From the NCBI GenBank assembly GCA_949295125.1, contig CASFJV010000034.1:1-43043 (forward strand): a DNA stretch of 43,043 bases, in the 5' to 3' direction. This document shows, piece after piece, positions 1 to 8,370 of this stretch (positions are counted from its first letter, which is position 1; the number at the start of each line of letters is the position of its first letter). The stretch comes from an uncultured Spirochaetales bacterium (lineage in GTDB: Bacteria > Spirochaetota > Spirochaetia > Sphaerochaetales > Sphaerochaetaceae). Made by a program: the position numbers and the translations under genes. The notes beneath the pieces are model-generated. The model was given only the letters and a program-made list of their open reading frames with translations. It was not told the DNA's origin and did no database searches.

Positions 1-1771
1 GGACCTCTTCTGGGTACATTTCCTTGCAAAGCCGCACAGTGCCTTTAAGTTGCACAGGAGCTTTTCCTTTATGGGAAAGAGTTTTGAAATATGCACATGG
101 CCTGACTTTCATCGGATTTCTGTTTGATTGGCTTAATGAATACCATATGGTCAGTTCCCTGCTGAATCTCAAAGGAATTGAATTATCCCTAGATTTTGTA
201 TTTTTTGCATCTCTAAGTTTTTCGCCGATGATAGTTCGCAAGCTCTTCGTATCTTTTTTTGAATCAAAACTACCATGAACAAAGTCATCTATATCTACTT
301 CTGCAATTGAACCTGGGGCCAGAACAATAGAATTCTGAACTCGTACAGCCCTCAAAACTGTTGTCAAGCCATCTGCACCTGACAACTGTTTGGATGCAGA
401 CCAGAAACATTTGATAGCCGATGTCGAATCTAAAACCTTTCCTTTGGGAATCAATAACAAATCATTGAATTTATACTCCGTTCCTTGTCCTACTTCATGG
501 GCAAATGCTCCAAGCTGAGAAAAGCTAGAGTCTGCTGATAGTGCATAAACGCGTATGTTTTCTTTTTGCCTTTTTAATGCTGCTGCCAGTTTGTCATAGA
601 AAAATCCTTCCTTCTCTATCACAAGGACATCTGAATAAGCCTTTTCTTTTACATCTTGCAAAGCAAGCCATTCTTCCAAAGTGTAAAACCCAAAGTAATC
701 ATGGACACTAGTAGAATAGTTAGAATCCGTAAAATGACGGATTAGAAGTTCTTTGTAGTCATTGTTCTCAATTATAAAATCAACGTTCTTGTCTACAAGG
801 TCATCATCAAAATCCCAGTCACGGATAAAAAATGGAGAAGGAAAAATAATTAGAAGATTTCCCTGTTCTGTATATGATTTCACAATCGATGAAAACATCT
901 CCCGGACAAAACCTGTCTCGAGCAGAATATCATTATCTCGTTCAACAGATACCGTCTGCCTCGTACTACCACTGACATCCACAAAAGATGTCTTCTTTCC
1001 AAGATACAATTTACAGGCAACATCAAGCGGCAATGATCTAAGTACCGCTGGAACAACCAGCGTATAAACTTCCTTGATCTCCTGATCTGATAAATTTGCA
1101 GTAAATCCTTTCCCAAACTCTGATGCCATGCTGGAGGGAGAGACACCAGCCCTTTTTAATTTGAAAATTTTATTGCACAGACTCCATTGTTTTTGATGAG
1201 CCATGTTCAGGACATTATCCAAATCACATAAAGCCTGAAGATCTTTTAAACTACGACTATCTTCGGAAACCATCCGTACTTCAGTCTTGGTTGGGACTGT
1301 CAGCAATGCTTTCAAAATTTGTCTAGCTAATGAAGCATCAACGGAGCAATTGAAACCTTCATTCCTTAAAGCAAGTTCCATCTGTTCAACAGCTTTTTTA
1401 TTACCGTCGTAAAGCATCTTGATAAATGGAGTATCATGACGACAAAGACGCGAAATAATATGGACAAGACTTGCCAGCTGGTGAAGATTTACAGAACTAC
1501 ATATTGTTCTTAGTAACCGTTCATCCTGGACGAAAAACGGGATAGTCATACGTAGGAAATCAGCCAGATCACGAACGCAAGCCGATTCACATTCCTGCTG
1601 GATGACAGCAAACAAATCCATAGATCCATCCACATTATCAAGCCAGGGAAAATCAAATCCATAAACGGCGCCGAGATATAAATCCACGATTTCTCCAACG
1701 CCAATTTCATGGTCTGGAGCTACAAATTGACATAATCTCTTCAATTTAAATCCGTACTGAGTTGTAAACAT
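1..1771 (-). CDS. Unrecognised large protein, partial (C-terminus off the left edge)
   Basis: On the reverse strand one frame stays open from an ATG at 1771 to base 1, giving at least 590 codons with no stop, so the gene continues outside the window. The start MFTTQYGFKLKR is preceded by AGAGG about ten bases upstream. The protein begins with a mostly helical-looking 200-residue region. It continues with alternating hydrophobic strand-like stretches (NLLIIFPSPFF near residue 325, SDVLVIEKEGFF near 410). I see no transmembrane segment, signal peptide, Walker motif or nuclease motif, and I do not recognise the family. Codon use (TTA, TTG, AAA, CGT, TCT) and AT-richness differ clearly from the AGG/CTC/ATC-rich genes beside it, and it abuts the guaA 3' end, a known island integration site. 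I infer horizontal acquisition. A methyltransferase-like or defence role is possible but unsupported. Confidence 0.8.
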   Translation of the reverse strand, partial: MFTTQYGFKLKRLCQFVAPDHEIGVGEIVDLYLGAVYGFDFPWLDNVDGSMDLFAVIQQECESACVRDLADFLRMTIPFFVQDERLLRTICSSVNLHQLASLVHIISRLCRHDTPFIKMLYDGNKKAVEQMELALRNEGFNCSVDASLARQILKALLTVPTKTEVRMVSEDSRSLKDLQALCDLDNVLNMAHQKQWSLCNKIFKLKRAGVSPSSMASEFGKGFTANLSDQEIKEVYTLVVPAVLRSLPLDVACKLYLGKKTSFVDVSGSTRQTVSVERDNDILLETGFVREMFSSIVKSYTEQGNLLIIFPSPFFIRDWDFDDDLVDKNVDFIIENNDYKELLIRHFTDSNYSTSVHDYFGFYTLEEWLALQDVKEKAYSDVLVIEKEGFFYDKLAAALKRQKENIRVYALSADSSFSQLGAFAHEVGQGTEYKFNDLLLIPKGKVLDSTSAIKCFWSASKQLSGADGLTTVLRAVRVQNSIVLAPGSIAEVDIDDFVHGSFDSKKDTKSLRTIIGEKLRDAKNTKSRDNSIPLRFSRELTIWYSLSQSNRNPMKVRPCAYFKTLSHKGKAPVQLKGTVRLCKEMYPEEV

Positions 1772-1844
1772 TTCCAGACCTCTAAACCACCATGTTTAAG
1801 CCTAGTGTAAAGCAAAAAGCAAGCTTTTCAAAGCAAAATGTGTT

Positions 1845-1850
1845 ATTATA
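1845..1850 (-). promoter_or_regulatory. Possible -10 box for the partial unknown gene
   Basis: TATAAT on the reverse strand, about 75 bases upstream of the ATG at 1771, in a very AT-rich stretch. No good -35 hexamer is visible at 16-18 bases. Three copies of AAAGCAA follow between it and the gene. Confidence 0.25.
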
Positions 1851-1896
1851 AATTTACTATGGTATTATTTTTTAAAGATATTAGTTACACATTTTG

Positions 1897-1914
1897 GGGT
1901 CAAAATAGGGTCAA
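1897..1914. repeat. Tandem 7-base direct repeat GGGTCAA, period 11
   Basis: GGGTCAA occurs at 1897-1903 and again at 1908-1914, one helical turn apart. It lies between the foreign-looking gene and the end of guaA. Short direct repeats phased by one turn next to an integration site resemble arm-type binding sites of tyrosine recombinases, but this is inference from position and spacing only. Confidence 0.35.
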
Positions 1915-1918
1915 GCCA

Positions 1919-1949
1919 ATAAAAAACTCCTTGCAGTGCAAGGAGTTAA
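1919..1949 (-). terminator. Rho-independent terminator of guaA
   Basis: AACTCCTTG and CAAGGAGTT form a perfect 9-bp stem around a 5-base loop. On the reverse strand the stem is followed by a run of six T. It lies 13 bases past the guaA stop codon. Confidence 0.85.
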
Positions 1950-1985
1950 TAGCATATAGGTCTATTCCCACTCTATAGTTCCTGG
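1950..1985. other. Candidate island attachment region at the guaA 3' end
   Basis: The last guaA codons encode GTIEWE followed by TAG. The conserved 3' end of guaA is an established target for tyrosine-recombinase islands. Here the AT-rich, compositionally distinct DNA starts immediately beyond it. No second copy of the guaA end and no integrase gene is inside the window, so the far boundary cannot be tested here. Confidence 0.3.
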
Positions 1986-3512
1986 TGGTTTTGAAGTAAT
2001 ATCATAAAGGACTCTGTTCACCCCTTTCACTTCATTGCATATCCTGCTTGCGCATTTCTGCATGACGTCATACGGCATCCTGTACCAGTCAGCAGTCATA
2101 GCATCCTCACTGGTAACGGCACGGAGTGTGCATACCTCACGGTATGTCCTCTCATCGCCCTGAACCCCTACACTCTTTACTGGAAGGAGATCGGCCAGAG
2201 CCTGCCATATCTTATCATAAAGACCGGCTTTCCTGATCTCTTCAATGAATATCGCATCAACGTCCCTCAGTGTATCCAGCCTTTCCTTTGTAACCTCTCC
2301 GATACACCTTACTCCAAGACCAGGACCCGGGAATGGATGTCGGTAAACAAGTTCATCTGGAAGCCCAAGCTCCTTTCCAAGAGCCCTGACCTCATCCTTG
2401 AAAAGCTCTTTCAGTGGCTCAAGGAGTTCCCATTTCAGGTCAGAAGGAAGGCCCCCAACATTATGATGGCTCTTGATCGTGCTTGAAGGGCCGCCAAAAG
2501 CGCTTCTTGATTCTATCACATCCGGATAGAGCGTCCCCTGGGCAAGGAATGAGATATCACCACACTTGCGAGCCTCACTGTAGAATGTATCAATAAAGAG
2601 CTTGCCAATAATCTTCCTCTTGCTCTCAGGTTCACTAACACCTTTCAGTGCATCAAGGAATTCCTTTTCAGCGTCAGCATAGTGCAGATTCATATTGAAA
2701 TTCTTTCCAAACAGCTTTAGTACGTTTTCTGCCTCATTCTTCCTCAGCATGCCATTGTTGACAAACACGCATACCAGCTGATCGCCTATTGCCTTATGGA
2801 TCAGAACTGCTGCAACAGAGGAATCAACTCCGCCGGAGAGACCGCAGAGAACCCGCCTGCTTCCAACTTTTTTTCTTATGTCTTCTATTGCATCACTGAC
2901 AAATGATCCCATATTCCAGTCTGCTTTGCATCCAACGATATTAAGGACGAAGTTTTCTATCATCTTTGTCCCTTCAAGGGAATGCACAACCTCTGGATGG
3001 AACTGTACTCCATAGAAGTTCTTCTGCCTGTTCTCCACCACGGTATAAGGGCAGTTCGGAGTGTCTGCTACCAGGTCAAAACCAGGGGCAAGACGGTCTA
3101 CGGAATCTCCATGGCTCATCCATACCTGGCTGTTACCAGATACTCCTTCCAAAAGCCTTGATTCCTTAATGACGTGAATATTTGCAAGTCCATATTCCTT
3201 CTTCTCAGGGCATGTTACAGATCCGCCTAGCATGAGTGTCATCACCTGCAGGCCATAGTAGATGCCAAGGATTGGAAGCCCAAGATCGAATATTTTGCCA
3301 TCTGGACGTGGAGAGCCATCATCCTTCACGGAAGCTGGGCCACCAGAAAAAATGATGCCTTTTGCATTCATTTTCCTGATTTCTTCAGCTTTGATATTGA
3401 ATGGGACAATCTGGGAGTATACCCCGGCTTCCCTTACCCTTCTGGCGATCAGCTGGCTGTACTGTGCTCCGAAGTCCAGGACAACGATCAAATCGTGATT
3501 AGAAAGTGCCAA
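1962..3512 (-). CDS. guaA: GMP synthase with Tyr at the glutaminase nucleophile
   Basis: Converts XMP to GMP with ATP and an amide nitrogen, the last step of guanylate synthesis, in the cytoplasm. The 516 residues are full length: a class I glutamine amidotransferase domain (about 8-190), an ATP pyrophosphatase domain with PP-loop SGGVDSS at 226-232, and a C-terminal dimerisation domain ending GTIEWE. The amidotransferase His172 and Glu174 (FHPE) are present. The nucleophile motif that normally reads GICYG reads GIYYG, so residue 85 is Tyr (codon TAC on bases 3258-3260). Loss of this Cys abolishes glutamine use in the family; the synthetase domain can still use free ammonia. The start is TTG, chosen because AGGAGG sits six bases upstream and the protein begins at the usual place. 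A single G-to-A sequencing error is the alternative. Confidence 0.97.
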   Translation of the reverse strand: MALSNHDLIVVLDFGAQYSQLIARRVREAGVYSQIVPFNIKAEEIRKMNAKGIIFSGGPASVKDDGSPRPDGKIFDLGLPILGIYYGLQVMTLMLGGSVTCPEKKEYGLANIHVIKESRLLEGVSGNSQVWMSHGDSVDRLAPGFDLVADTPNCPYTVVENRQKNFYGVQFHPEVVHSLEGTKMIENFVLNIVGCKADWNMGSFVSDAIEDIRKKVGSRRVLCGLSGGVDSSVAAVLIHKAIGDQLVCVFVNNGMLRKNEAENVLKLFGKNFNMNLHYADAEKEFLDALKGVSEPESKRKIIGKLFIDTFYSEARKCGDISFLAQGTLYPDVIESRSAFGGPSSTIKSHHNVGGLPSDLKWELLEPLKELFKDEVRALGKELGLPDELVYRHPFPGPGLGVRCIGEVTKERLDTLRDVDAIFIEEIRKAGLYDKIWQALADLLPVKSVGVQGDERTYREVCTLRAVTSEDAMTADWYRMPYDVMQKCASRICNEVKGVNRVLYDITSKPPGTIEWE

Positions 3513-3570
3513 TTCTTCCTCCTGAAAAATTTAATACCTGATAATACAATTTTTTTCCATGCAAAAGAAG

Positions 3571-3590
3571 TCCCCTCACTGAGGAGGGGA
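3571..3590 (-). terminator. Terminator after the Fbp/Afu-type ABC operon
   Basis: CCCCTC and GAGGGG pair around a six-base loop just beyond the ATPase stop codon. On the reverse strand the hairpin is followed by a T-rich tract (TTCTTTT). Confidence 0.7.
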
Positions 3591-3601
3591 TGAAAAAAAA
3601 C

Positions 3602-4702
3602 TCAGTCTTCGCTGACACCAAGGAGCCTTACTCTTCCAGGATCAAAATCGACGGAGACAACTTCTCCTTCTGCATAGATCTTCTTGACCTTCGGATCATC
3701 TATCTCAACCAGCACTTCTCCAAAGTCCGTCTCAAGGAATGTCTCAATGCTGTTGCCAAGGTATACATTGAGCTTTACCTTGCCATCGAACTTTCCAAGC
3801 CCCTTATCAACAAGCCTCAGGCTCTCAGGGCGTGCCATGATGACTGCATCATCTCCTGCTTTTACATCAGGAGCTGCGCTATGGACGTCAACTTCCTTTC
3901 CGGCAAGGATTGTCACGAATTTCCCATCGCTTCCGCTCTTGACCTTTACAGGGAAGAATGCGGCTTTCCCTACGAAACCGGCTACAAAACGTGAATTAGG
4001 CTGCTCATAGATTTCACTTGGTTTTCCTATCTGGCGAACAAAGCCGTCCTTCATTACGATAACCCTGTCAGAAAGGCTCATAGCCTCAGTCCTGTCATGG
4101 GTGACATAGATAGCTGTAATTCCAAGGCTCTTCTGGATCTTCTTGATCTCAACCCTCATCTGCTCCCTCAAAAGAGCATCAAGATTGGACAGGGGCTCAT
4201 CAAAGAGGAGGACCTGAGGAGCAACTATAAGAGTGCGGGCCAGAGCCACCCTCTGCTGCTGACCGCCGGAGAGCTTGCTTGGTGCCCTGTCGCCCATATC
4301 TTCAAGCCCGAGAAGCCTCAGCATCTCCTCCACCCTTTCCTTTATCTCTTTCTCATCCACTTTCCTCAGCCTGAGGCCATATGCAACATTATCGAAAACC
4401 GTCATATGAGGAAAGAGCCCATAGGACTGGAACATAGTTGCAGTGTTCCTTTTGTTCGGAGGAAGCATGGTCACATCCTCATTGCCTATATATATTTTCC
4501 CCTCTGTAGGGAGCTCGAAACCTGCAACCATCCTAAGTGTCGTGGTCTTACCGCATCCGGATGGGCCAAGAAGTGTTACAAGCTCCCCCGGCTCTATAAC
4601 GAAATTGGAATCATTGACGGCAATAACATCTGCCTTACCTTTTACATTCTTGAATCTTTTTGTAACGTGTTCCAGCGTTACAGCAACACTTTTATTTTCC
4701 AT
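3602..4702 (-). CDS. ABC importer ATPase, Fbp/Pot/Afu family
   Basis: Cytoplasmic ATPase that powers the importer encoded just upstream on the same strand. The 366 residues show Walker A GPSGCGKT (46-53), the Q-loop Gln92, signature LSGGQ (144-148), Walker B LLFDEP (165-170) and the switch His202. A C-terminal TOBE-type regulatory domain (about 240-366) is typical of the ferric-iron, polyamine and phosphonate/sugar-phosphate importer branch. It starts three bases after the permease gene, with GAGGT as ribosome site. The sequence does not fix the substrate: FbpC, PotA, PhnT and AfuC are all close in architecture. Confidence 0.93.
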   Translation of the reverse strand: MENKSVAVTLEHVTKRFKNVKGKADVIAVNDSNFVIEPGELVTLLGPSGCGKTTTLRMVAGFELPTEGKIYIGNEDVTMLPPNKRNTATMFQSYGLFPHMTVFDNVAYGLRLRKVDEKEIKERVEEMLRLLGLEDMGDRAPSKLSGGQQQRVALARTLIVAPQVLLFDEPLSNLDALLREQMRVEIKKIQKSLGITAIYVTHDRTEAMSLSDRVIVMKDGFVRQIGKPSEIYEQPNSRFVAGFVGKAAFFPVKVKSGSDGKFVTILAGKEVDVHSAAPDVKAGDDAVIMARPESLRLVDKGLGKFDGKVKLNVYLGNSIETFLETDFGEVLVEIDDPKVKKIYAEGEVVSVDFDPGRVRLLGVSED

Positions 4703-4705
4703 AAA

Positions 4706-6946
4706 TTACCTCGGAGAAATTGTCTTCTGTGTCAACTTGTCATCCTTGACAAGGGCGTTCATCAGGAAGAATACGCCAAGTACGATTACGATCAGCACTG
4801 TTGAAAGTACGCTTGCGAGGGAGAACCTTAAGTTCTCAGAGAAATTGAATATGAGAACTGTAAGGTGGTTCCAGCGCGCACTGATAAGGAATATGATGGC
4901 ACTTACTGCAGTCATGGACCTGACAAATGTATAGCTCATCGAAGATATGAATGCCGGCCTTACGAGTGGGAGGACGACAGTCCTGAACACAGTAGTGACA
5001 TCGGCACCCAGATCTGATGCAGCCTCTTCAATTGCCGGATCTATCTGGTGAAGTGCGGTAATTCCATTCTCAACTCCTACAGGGAGCTCCCTTATAACAT
5101 AGTTTATGATGATAATGGCAGCTGTTCCCACAAGCAGGATTGGAGGCTTGTTGAATGCCAGGATATATGAAATGCCGATAAGGGTTCCCGGTATTGCATA
5201 CGGAGTCATGATAAGCATCTCCAGAAGCCTCTTGCCAGGGAACTTCTTCCTGACGATGAGCATGGCCGCAACCATTGCAAGTATTCCGGCAATAGGAGTT
5301 GCAATTCCAGCAAGAAGCATAGTATCGCGTATGCTTGTCCAGCCTCTGCTGAGCGCTTCTCCCCAGTTATCGAGGGTGAATGAGTAATCAATACCCCAGT
5401 TGCGTACAAAGCATCCGGCAAAGATTGTCAGATAGAGGCAGAGGATAAATCCCATGATAATCCATGCAACAGCTGTGAGTATCCTTCTGACAGTCTTGTT
5501 TGTGAGCTCTGTCAGGTTTGTATTCGGCTTTCCTGTCACAGTTACGAAACTCTTCTTCGATACCCAGAAACGCTGGGCAAGGAATGCAGTGAGAGTCGGC
5601 ATCAGGAGAAGGAAGGAAAGAGCAGAACCGGCTCCAAGGTTGTTACGCCCGGTAACTATCATGTAGGCCTCGGTGGAAAGTACGCGGTAATCACCTGAGA
5701 GAAGCAGAGGATTAGCAAAGTCTGCAAGTGAATTCGTGAATACCAGAAGCCATGCAGAAAGGATTCCCGGCATTGCAAGAGGAAGCGTGATTGTCCTGAA
5801 TGTCTGGAACCTGGTTGCACTGAGATCGAGAGCAACCTCCTCCACTGTACTGTCTATCTGCTTGAGAACACCGCTTATTGTCATGAAGGCAATCGGGAAC
5901 ATTCCAATTGTCTCAACAAGCGTAAGCCCGCCTAATCCATATATGGACACATCGAGGTTAAGCAGCTGCCTTGTAATCAGTCCATTGTTTCCAAACAAGA
6001 GGATTATGGAAAGGGAAAGGGAGAAAGGAGGAGAAATCATAGGCATTGTGGCAAGAGTCGTCATCAGCTTCTTCTGCCTGAAGCTCGTCCTTTCTATAAG
6101 GAATGCAAAGAGGAATCCAACGACCGTCGAGAATGTTGCGGTAAGCACTCCAAGCTTCAAGGATCCCCATAGCGCCTGCAGGTATGTCGGAGAGAGGCAT
6201 GTCTTCCATGTAGCAAGGCTGAGCCTGCCATTAACTACAAATGAAAGCCTTACTGCCTCAAACAGAGGATAAGCAACAAACAGTGCAACTATAACGAATA
6301 AGCCAAGAACCAGGAATCCTGTAATGGGATCGCGTGTGAACATTATAATGAAGCTTATCACGATGAATGCTGCAGATAGCATGATAAGGAGGGTCTTCAG
6401 CAGGCTCTGGAACCCAGTAGAGGCTATATCGGGAACTGCAATCATGATGGCCCCGGATGCGCCATACCCTGTTTCATCCACGATAGGGATGAAATACAGT
6501 ATGCTGTTTTCAGCTTCAGATACCGTATCATCCGCATCAAGCGAGTAATCAACACTGTACATGCTCTCCATCCTCATTGGGACAAGATAATAGCAGCTGT
6601 CGGTCGCATTGATGAAATCCGGAGTATCCTTATACTGGTTATACAGGGTTATCAAAGGCTCGCTTCCGAGCGTAGCAGAGAACAGGAATGTCTCATAATC
6701 ATAATTCAGATATGCCGATCTTGCACCAGGAATCATTTCAGATACGCTGTCAAGCCATGCTGACAGCTCCTCATCACTGGTTGCATCTTCAGGATAAGTC
6801 TGGGCAAATAGTTCTATTTCATTGAAATTGCGTTCTTCCACATATTCTTCAAAACTTGAAGAAAGCTGGCTGTATATCCAGAAGATTGAACCGGTGAAGA
6901 TGATCACAAGTGCCAAAAACTGTATGATTCTTCTCTTTGTAAACAT
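4706..6946 (-). CDS. Fused double ABC permease with an N-terminal extracytoplasmic domain
   Basis: Membrane channel of the importer, in which two permease modules normally made as separate chains or a dimer are fused. Each half ends with an EAA-type coupling loop (EEVALDLSATRFQTF in the first, IEEAASDLGADVTTVF in the second), as in FbpB/AfuB. The 746-residue protein has an unusual front end. A transmembrane helix at about 10-27 is followed by roughly 155 polar residues that should lie outside the membrane, then two more helices (about 185-230) before the first permease module. The ATG at 6946 is preferred over a TTG at 6949 because AAGGA is then seven bases away. It lies between the binding protein and ATPase genes in one operon. 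The outside domain could be a sensor or a docking element; that is inference. Confidence 0.9.
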   Translation of the reverse strand: MFTKRRIIQFLALVIIFTGSIFWIYSQLSSSFEEYVEERNFNEIELFAQTYPEDATSDEELSAWLDSVSEMIPGARSAYLNYDYETFLFSATLGSEPLITLYNQYKDTPDFINATDSCYYLVPMRMESMYSVDYSLDADDTVSEAENSILYFIPIVDETGYGASGAIMIAVPDIASTGFQSLLKTLLIMLSAAFIVISFIIMFTRDPITGFLVLGLFVIVALFVAYPLFEAVRLSFVVNGRLSLATWKTCLSPTYLQALWGSLKLGVLTATFSTVVGFLFAFLIERTSFRQKKLMTTLATMPMISPPFSLSLSIILLFGNNGLITRQLLNLDVSIYGLGGLTLVETIGMFPIAFMTISGVLKQIDSTVEEVALDLSATRFQTFRTITLPLAMPGILSAWLLVFTNSLADFANPLLLSGDYRVLSTEAYMIVTGRNNLGAGSALSFLLLMPTLTAFLAQRFWVSKKSFVTVTGKPNTNLTELTNKTVRRILTAVAWIIMGFILCLYLTIFAGCFVRNWGIDYSFTLDNWGEALSRGWTSIRDTMLLAGIATPIAGILAMVAAMLIVRKKFPGKRLLEMLIMTPYAIPGTLIGISYILAFNKPPILLVGTAAIIIINYVIRELPVGVENGITALHQIDPAIEEAASDLGADVTTVFRTVVLPLVRPAFISSMSYTFVRSMTAVSAIIFLISARWNHLTVLIFNFSENLRFSLASVLSTVLIVIVLGVFFLMNALVKDDKLTQKTISPR

Positions 6947-6976
6947 CAATTTTCCTTTTTGATAATATCTAAAATA

Positions 6977-7001
6977 TGGCCTGCCGTATTAAGACAGGCC
7001 A
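6977..7001 (-). promoter_or_regulatory. Intercistronic hairpin between binding protein and permease
   Basis: TGGCCTG and CAGGCCA form a 7-bp stem with an 11-base loop in the 77-base gap. It is followed by only a weak T tract (ATATTTTAG), so partial termination or mRNA 3'-end protection is likely. Such hairpins typically let the binding protein be made in excess over the membrane parts. Confidence 0.5.
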
Positions 7002-7023
7002 CATAAGCTAGAAAAGCACTAGG

Positions 7024-8034
7024 TTAATTTCCTCTCTTGTTTCCAATCTCTGTTGTCCACATATCAAGGAGCCTTTCCTTGTTTGCAGCATCTCCATCCC
7101 ATGCGAAATCCTGCTGGACAGTCTTTAGCTCATCGATTGAAAGGGCATCTGGATGCTTTGCAGCACCATTAGCAACAAGGACAACATACCACTGTGTGAA
7201 TATTGACTGTGCATCCGGATCGCTGATAATCCAGTCATAGAGCCTTCTTGCATTAACTGCATCAGGACCGCCCTTGATGAGGGACATGGAGGCGAGCTCA
7301 TATCCAGTTCCTTCGCTTGGAGCTGTGATCTCAACATTAGCGCCTTCAACTTTCAGCTTGACCTGATCATGTGCATATCCGATTGCAATTGGGATTTCTC
7401 CTGTTGCAACACTCTTTCCAGGTGCAGATCCGCTTCTTGTATACTGATCAATATTTGCATCAAGCCTCTTCATATAATCCATCATTGCATCTTCATCTTC
7501 GTTGAATACATAGCGCATTGTTGTGATTACGTTGTATGCGGTTCCAGATGAGTTTGGATTTGCCATGCGGATATATCCCTTATACTCAGGCTTTGTGAGA
7601 TCTTCCCAGGAATGAGGTACTTCAAGTCCGAGTTCAGCAGCCCTGTCAAGGTTGGTTACAAATGTAAGAGGACCTACATAAAGGCCAATCCAGTAATTGT
7701 CCGGATCCTTGAATTCAGCTGGAGTGTTTCCGCTGTAGCGGGAGATATAAGGTGTTGTGAGTCCCTTGCTCTTTGCTGTGATATGGTCAAGTCCTACGCC
7801 ACCAACCCAGATTGATGCCTGAGGGTTTGCGCTCTCTGCCTCAAGACGTGCAACACACTCACCACCGGAGAGGCGTACGAAATTGACATGTATGCCGGTC
7901 TCTTCCTCAAAGCGTGCAAAAAGTGCAGCTGCGAGCGGTTCCTCAAGGGTAGTATAAGCGTTAACACTGCCTGTAGCAGCAAAAACGGATGATGCCATCA
8001 GAAGCACCATCAGCAGAACTAAAAGTTTTTTCAT
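7024..8034 (-). CDS. Periplasmic substrate-binding protein, Fbp/Afu-like
   Basis: Captures the substrate and hands it to the fused permease. The 336 residues begin with a clear Sec signal peptide (MKKLLVLLMVLL, cleavage near VFA|AT at 19-20). No lipobox Cys is present, so it should be soluble in the periplasm. The start of the mature chain (VNAYTTLEEPLAAALF), a hinge-like YVGPLTFVTNLD and the C-terminal IISDPDAQSIF match the ferric/phosphonate/hexose-phosphate binding family. The tandem tyrosines that coordinate iron in classic FbpA are not obvious, so a phosphorylated organic substrate as in AfuA is at least as likely. First gene of the three-gene importer operon, with AGAAGGAGA as ribosome site. 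Confidence 0.88.
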   Translation of the reverse strand: MKKLLVLLMVLLMASSVFAATGSVNAYTTLEEPLAAALFARFEEETGIHVNFVRLSGGECVARLEAESANPQASIWVGGVGLDHITAKSKGLTTPYISRYSGNTPAEFKDPDNYWIGLYVGPLTFVTNLDRAAELGLEVPHSWEDLTKPEYKGYIRMANPNSSGTAYNVITTMRYVFNEDEDAMMDYMKRLDANIDQYTRSGSAPGKSVATGEIPIAIGYAHDQVKLKVEGANVEITAPSEGTGYELASMSLIKGGPDAVNARRLYDWIISDPDAQSIFTQWYVVLVANGAAKHPDALSIDELKTVQQDFAWDGDAANKERLLDMWTTEIGNKRGN

Positions 8035-8067
8035 TTATCTTCTCCTTCTGTTTGTTATCTGCATATA

Positions 8068-8095
8068 ATTTTACTATTACAAACACCATAAGCAA
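8068..8095 (-). promoter_or_regulatory. Candidate promoter of the Fbp/Afu-type operon
   Basis: On the reverse strand TTGCTT (8090-8095) and TAAAAT (8068-8073) are separated by 16 bases, about 35 bases upstream of the binding-protein ATG. Both boxes are approximate. Confidence 0.4.
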
Positions 8096-8143
8096 AGAAA
8101 AAAAATAAAGGTTTTCTTAAGGAAAAAACTTTTCAAAACCCTA

Positions 8144-8173
8144 TTGACGCACTCTAATGATATTGTGTATATT
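8144..8173 (+). promoter_or_regulatory. Promoter of the initiator tRNA
   Basis: TTGACG (8144-8149) and TATATT (8168-8173) are separated by 18 bases, ending 15 bases before the tRNA. Confidence 0.7.
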
Positions 8174-8188
8174 GATTTAGCTAATCGA

Positions 8189-8261
8189 CGCAGGGTAGAG
8201 CAGTTGGCAGCTCGTCGGGCTCATAACCCGGAGGCCGTAGGTTCGAGTCCTACCCCTGCTA
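8189..8261 (+). tRNA. Initiator tRNA-fMet (CAT)
   Basis: A 73-base cloverleaf with anticodon CAT in loop CTCATAA. Three consecutive G-C pairs close the anticodon stem (GGG/CCC), the D stem has A11-U24, and base pair 1-72 is mismatched. These three features mark a bacterial initiator rather than elongator Met tRNA. The mismatch is C1-U72 rather than the usual C1-A72. Discriminator base A; CCA is not encoded. Confidence 0.93.
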
Positions 8262-8281
8262 TATTCAATCTCATGAGAAAA

Positions 8282-8313
8282 CCTTGTAATGCTGAATTAC
8301 AAGGATTTTTTTT
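8282..8313 (+). terminator. Terminator of the initiator tRNA
   Basis: CCTTGTAAT and ATTACAAGG form a perfect 9-bp stem with loop GCTGA, followed by eight T. Confidence 0.9.
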
Positions 8314-8349
8314 GAAAAAAAATACAGCCCTTGTCTTCTGACTGGGCTG
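8314..8349 (-). terminator. Terminator of tRNA-Gly
   Basis: On the reverse strand CAGCCC-A-GTC pairs with GAC-AA-GGGCTG around AGAA, followed by TATTTTTTTT. It is back-to-back with the terminator of the facing tRNA. Confidence 0.8.
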
Positions 8350-8370
8350 AATTACCAATTGATCTGAAAA

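Noticed and set aside
24..278. Forward frame of 84 residues at the left edge
   Set aside because: It lies antisense to the long reverse-strand frame that is open from 1771 to the window edge and has no ribosome site.
4097..4804. Forward 235-residue open frame antisense to the ABC ATPase gene
   Set aside because: Shadow of a well-conserved gene; no family signal and no ribosome site.
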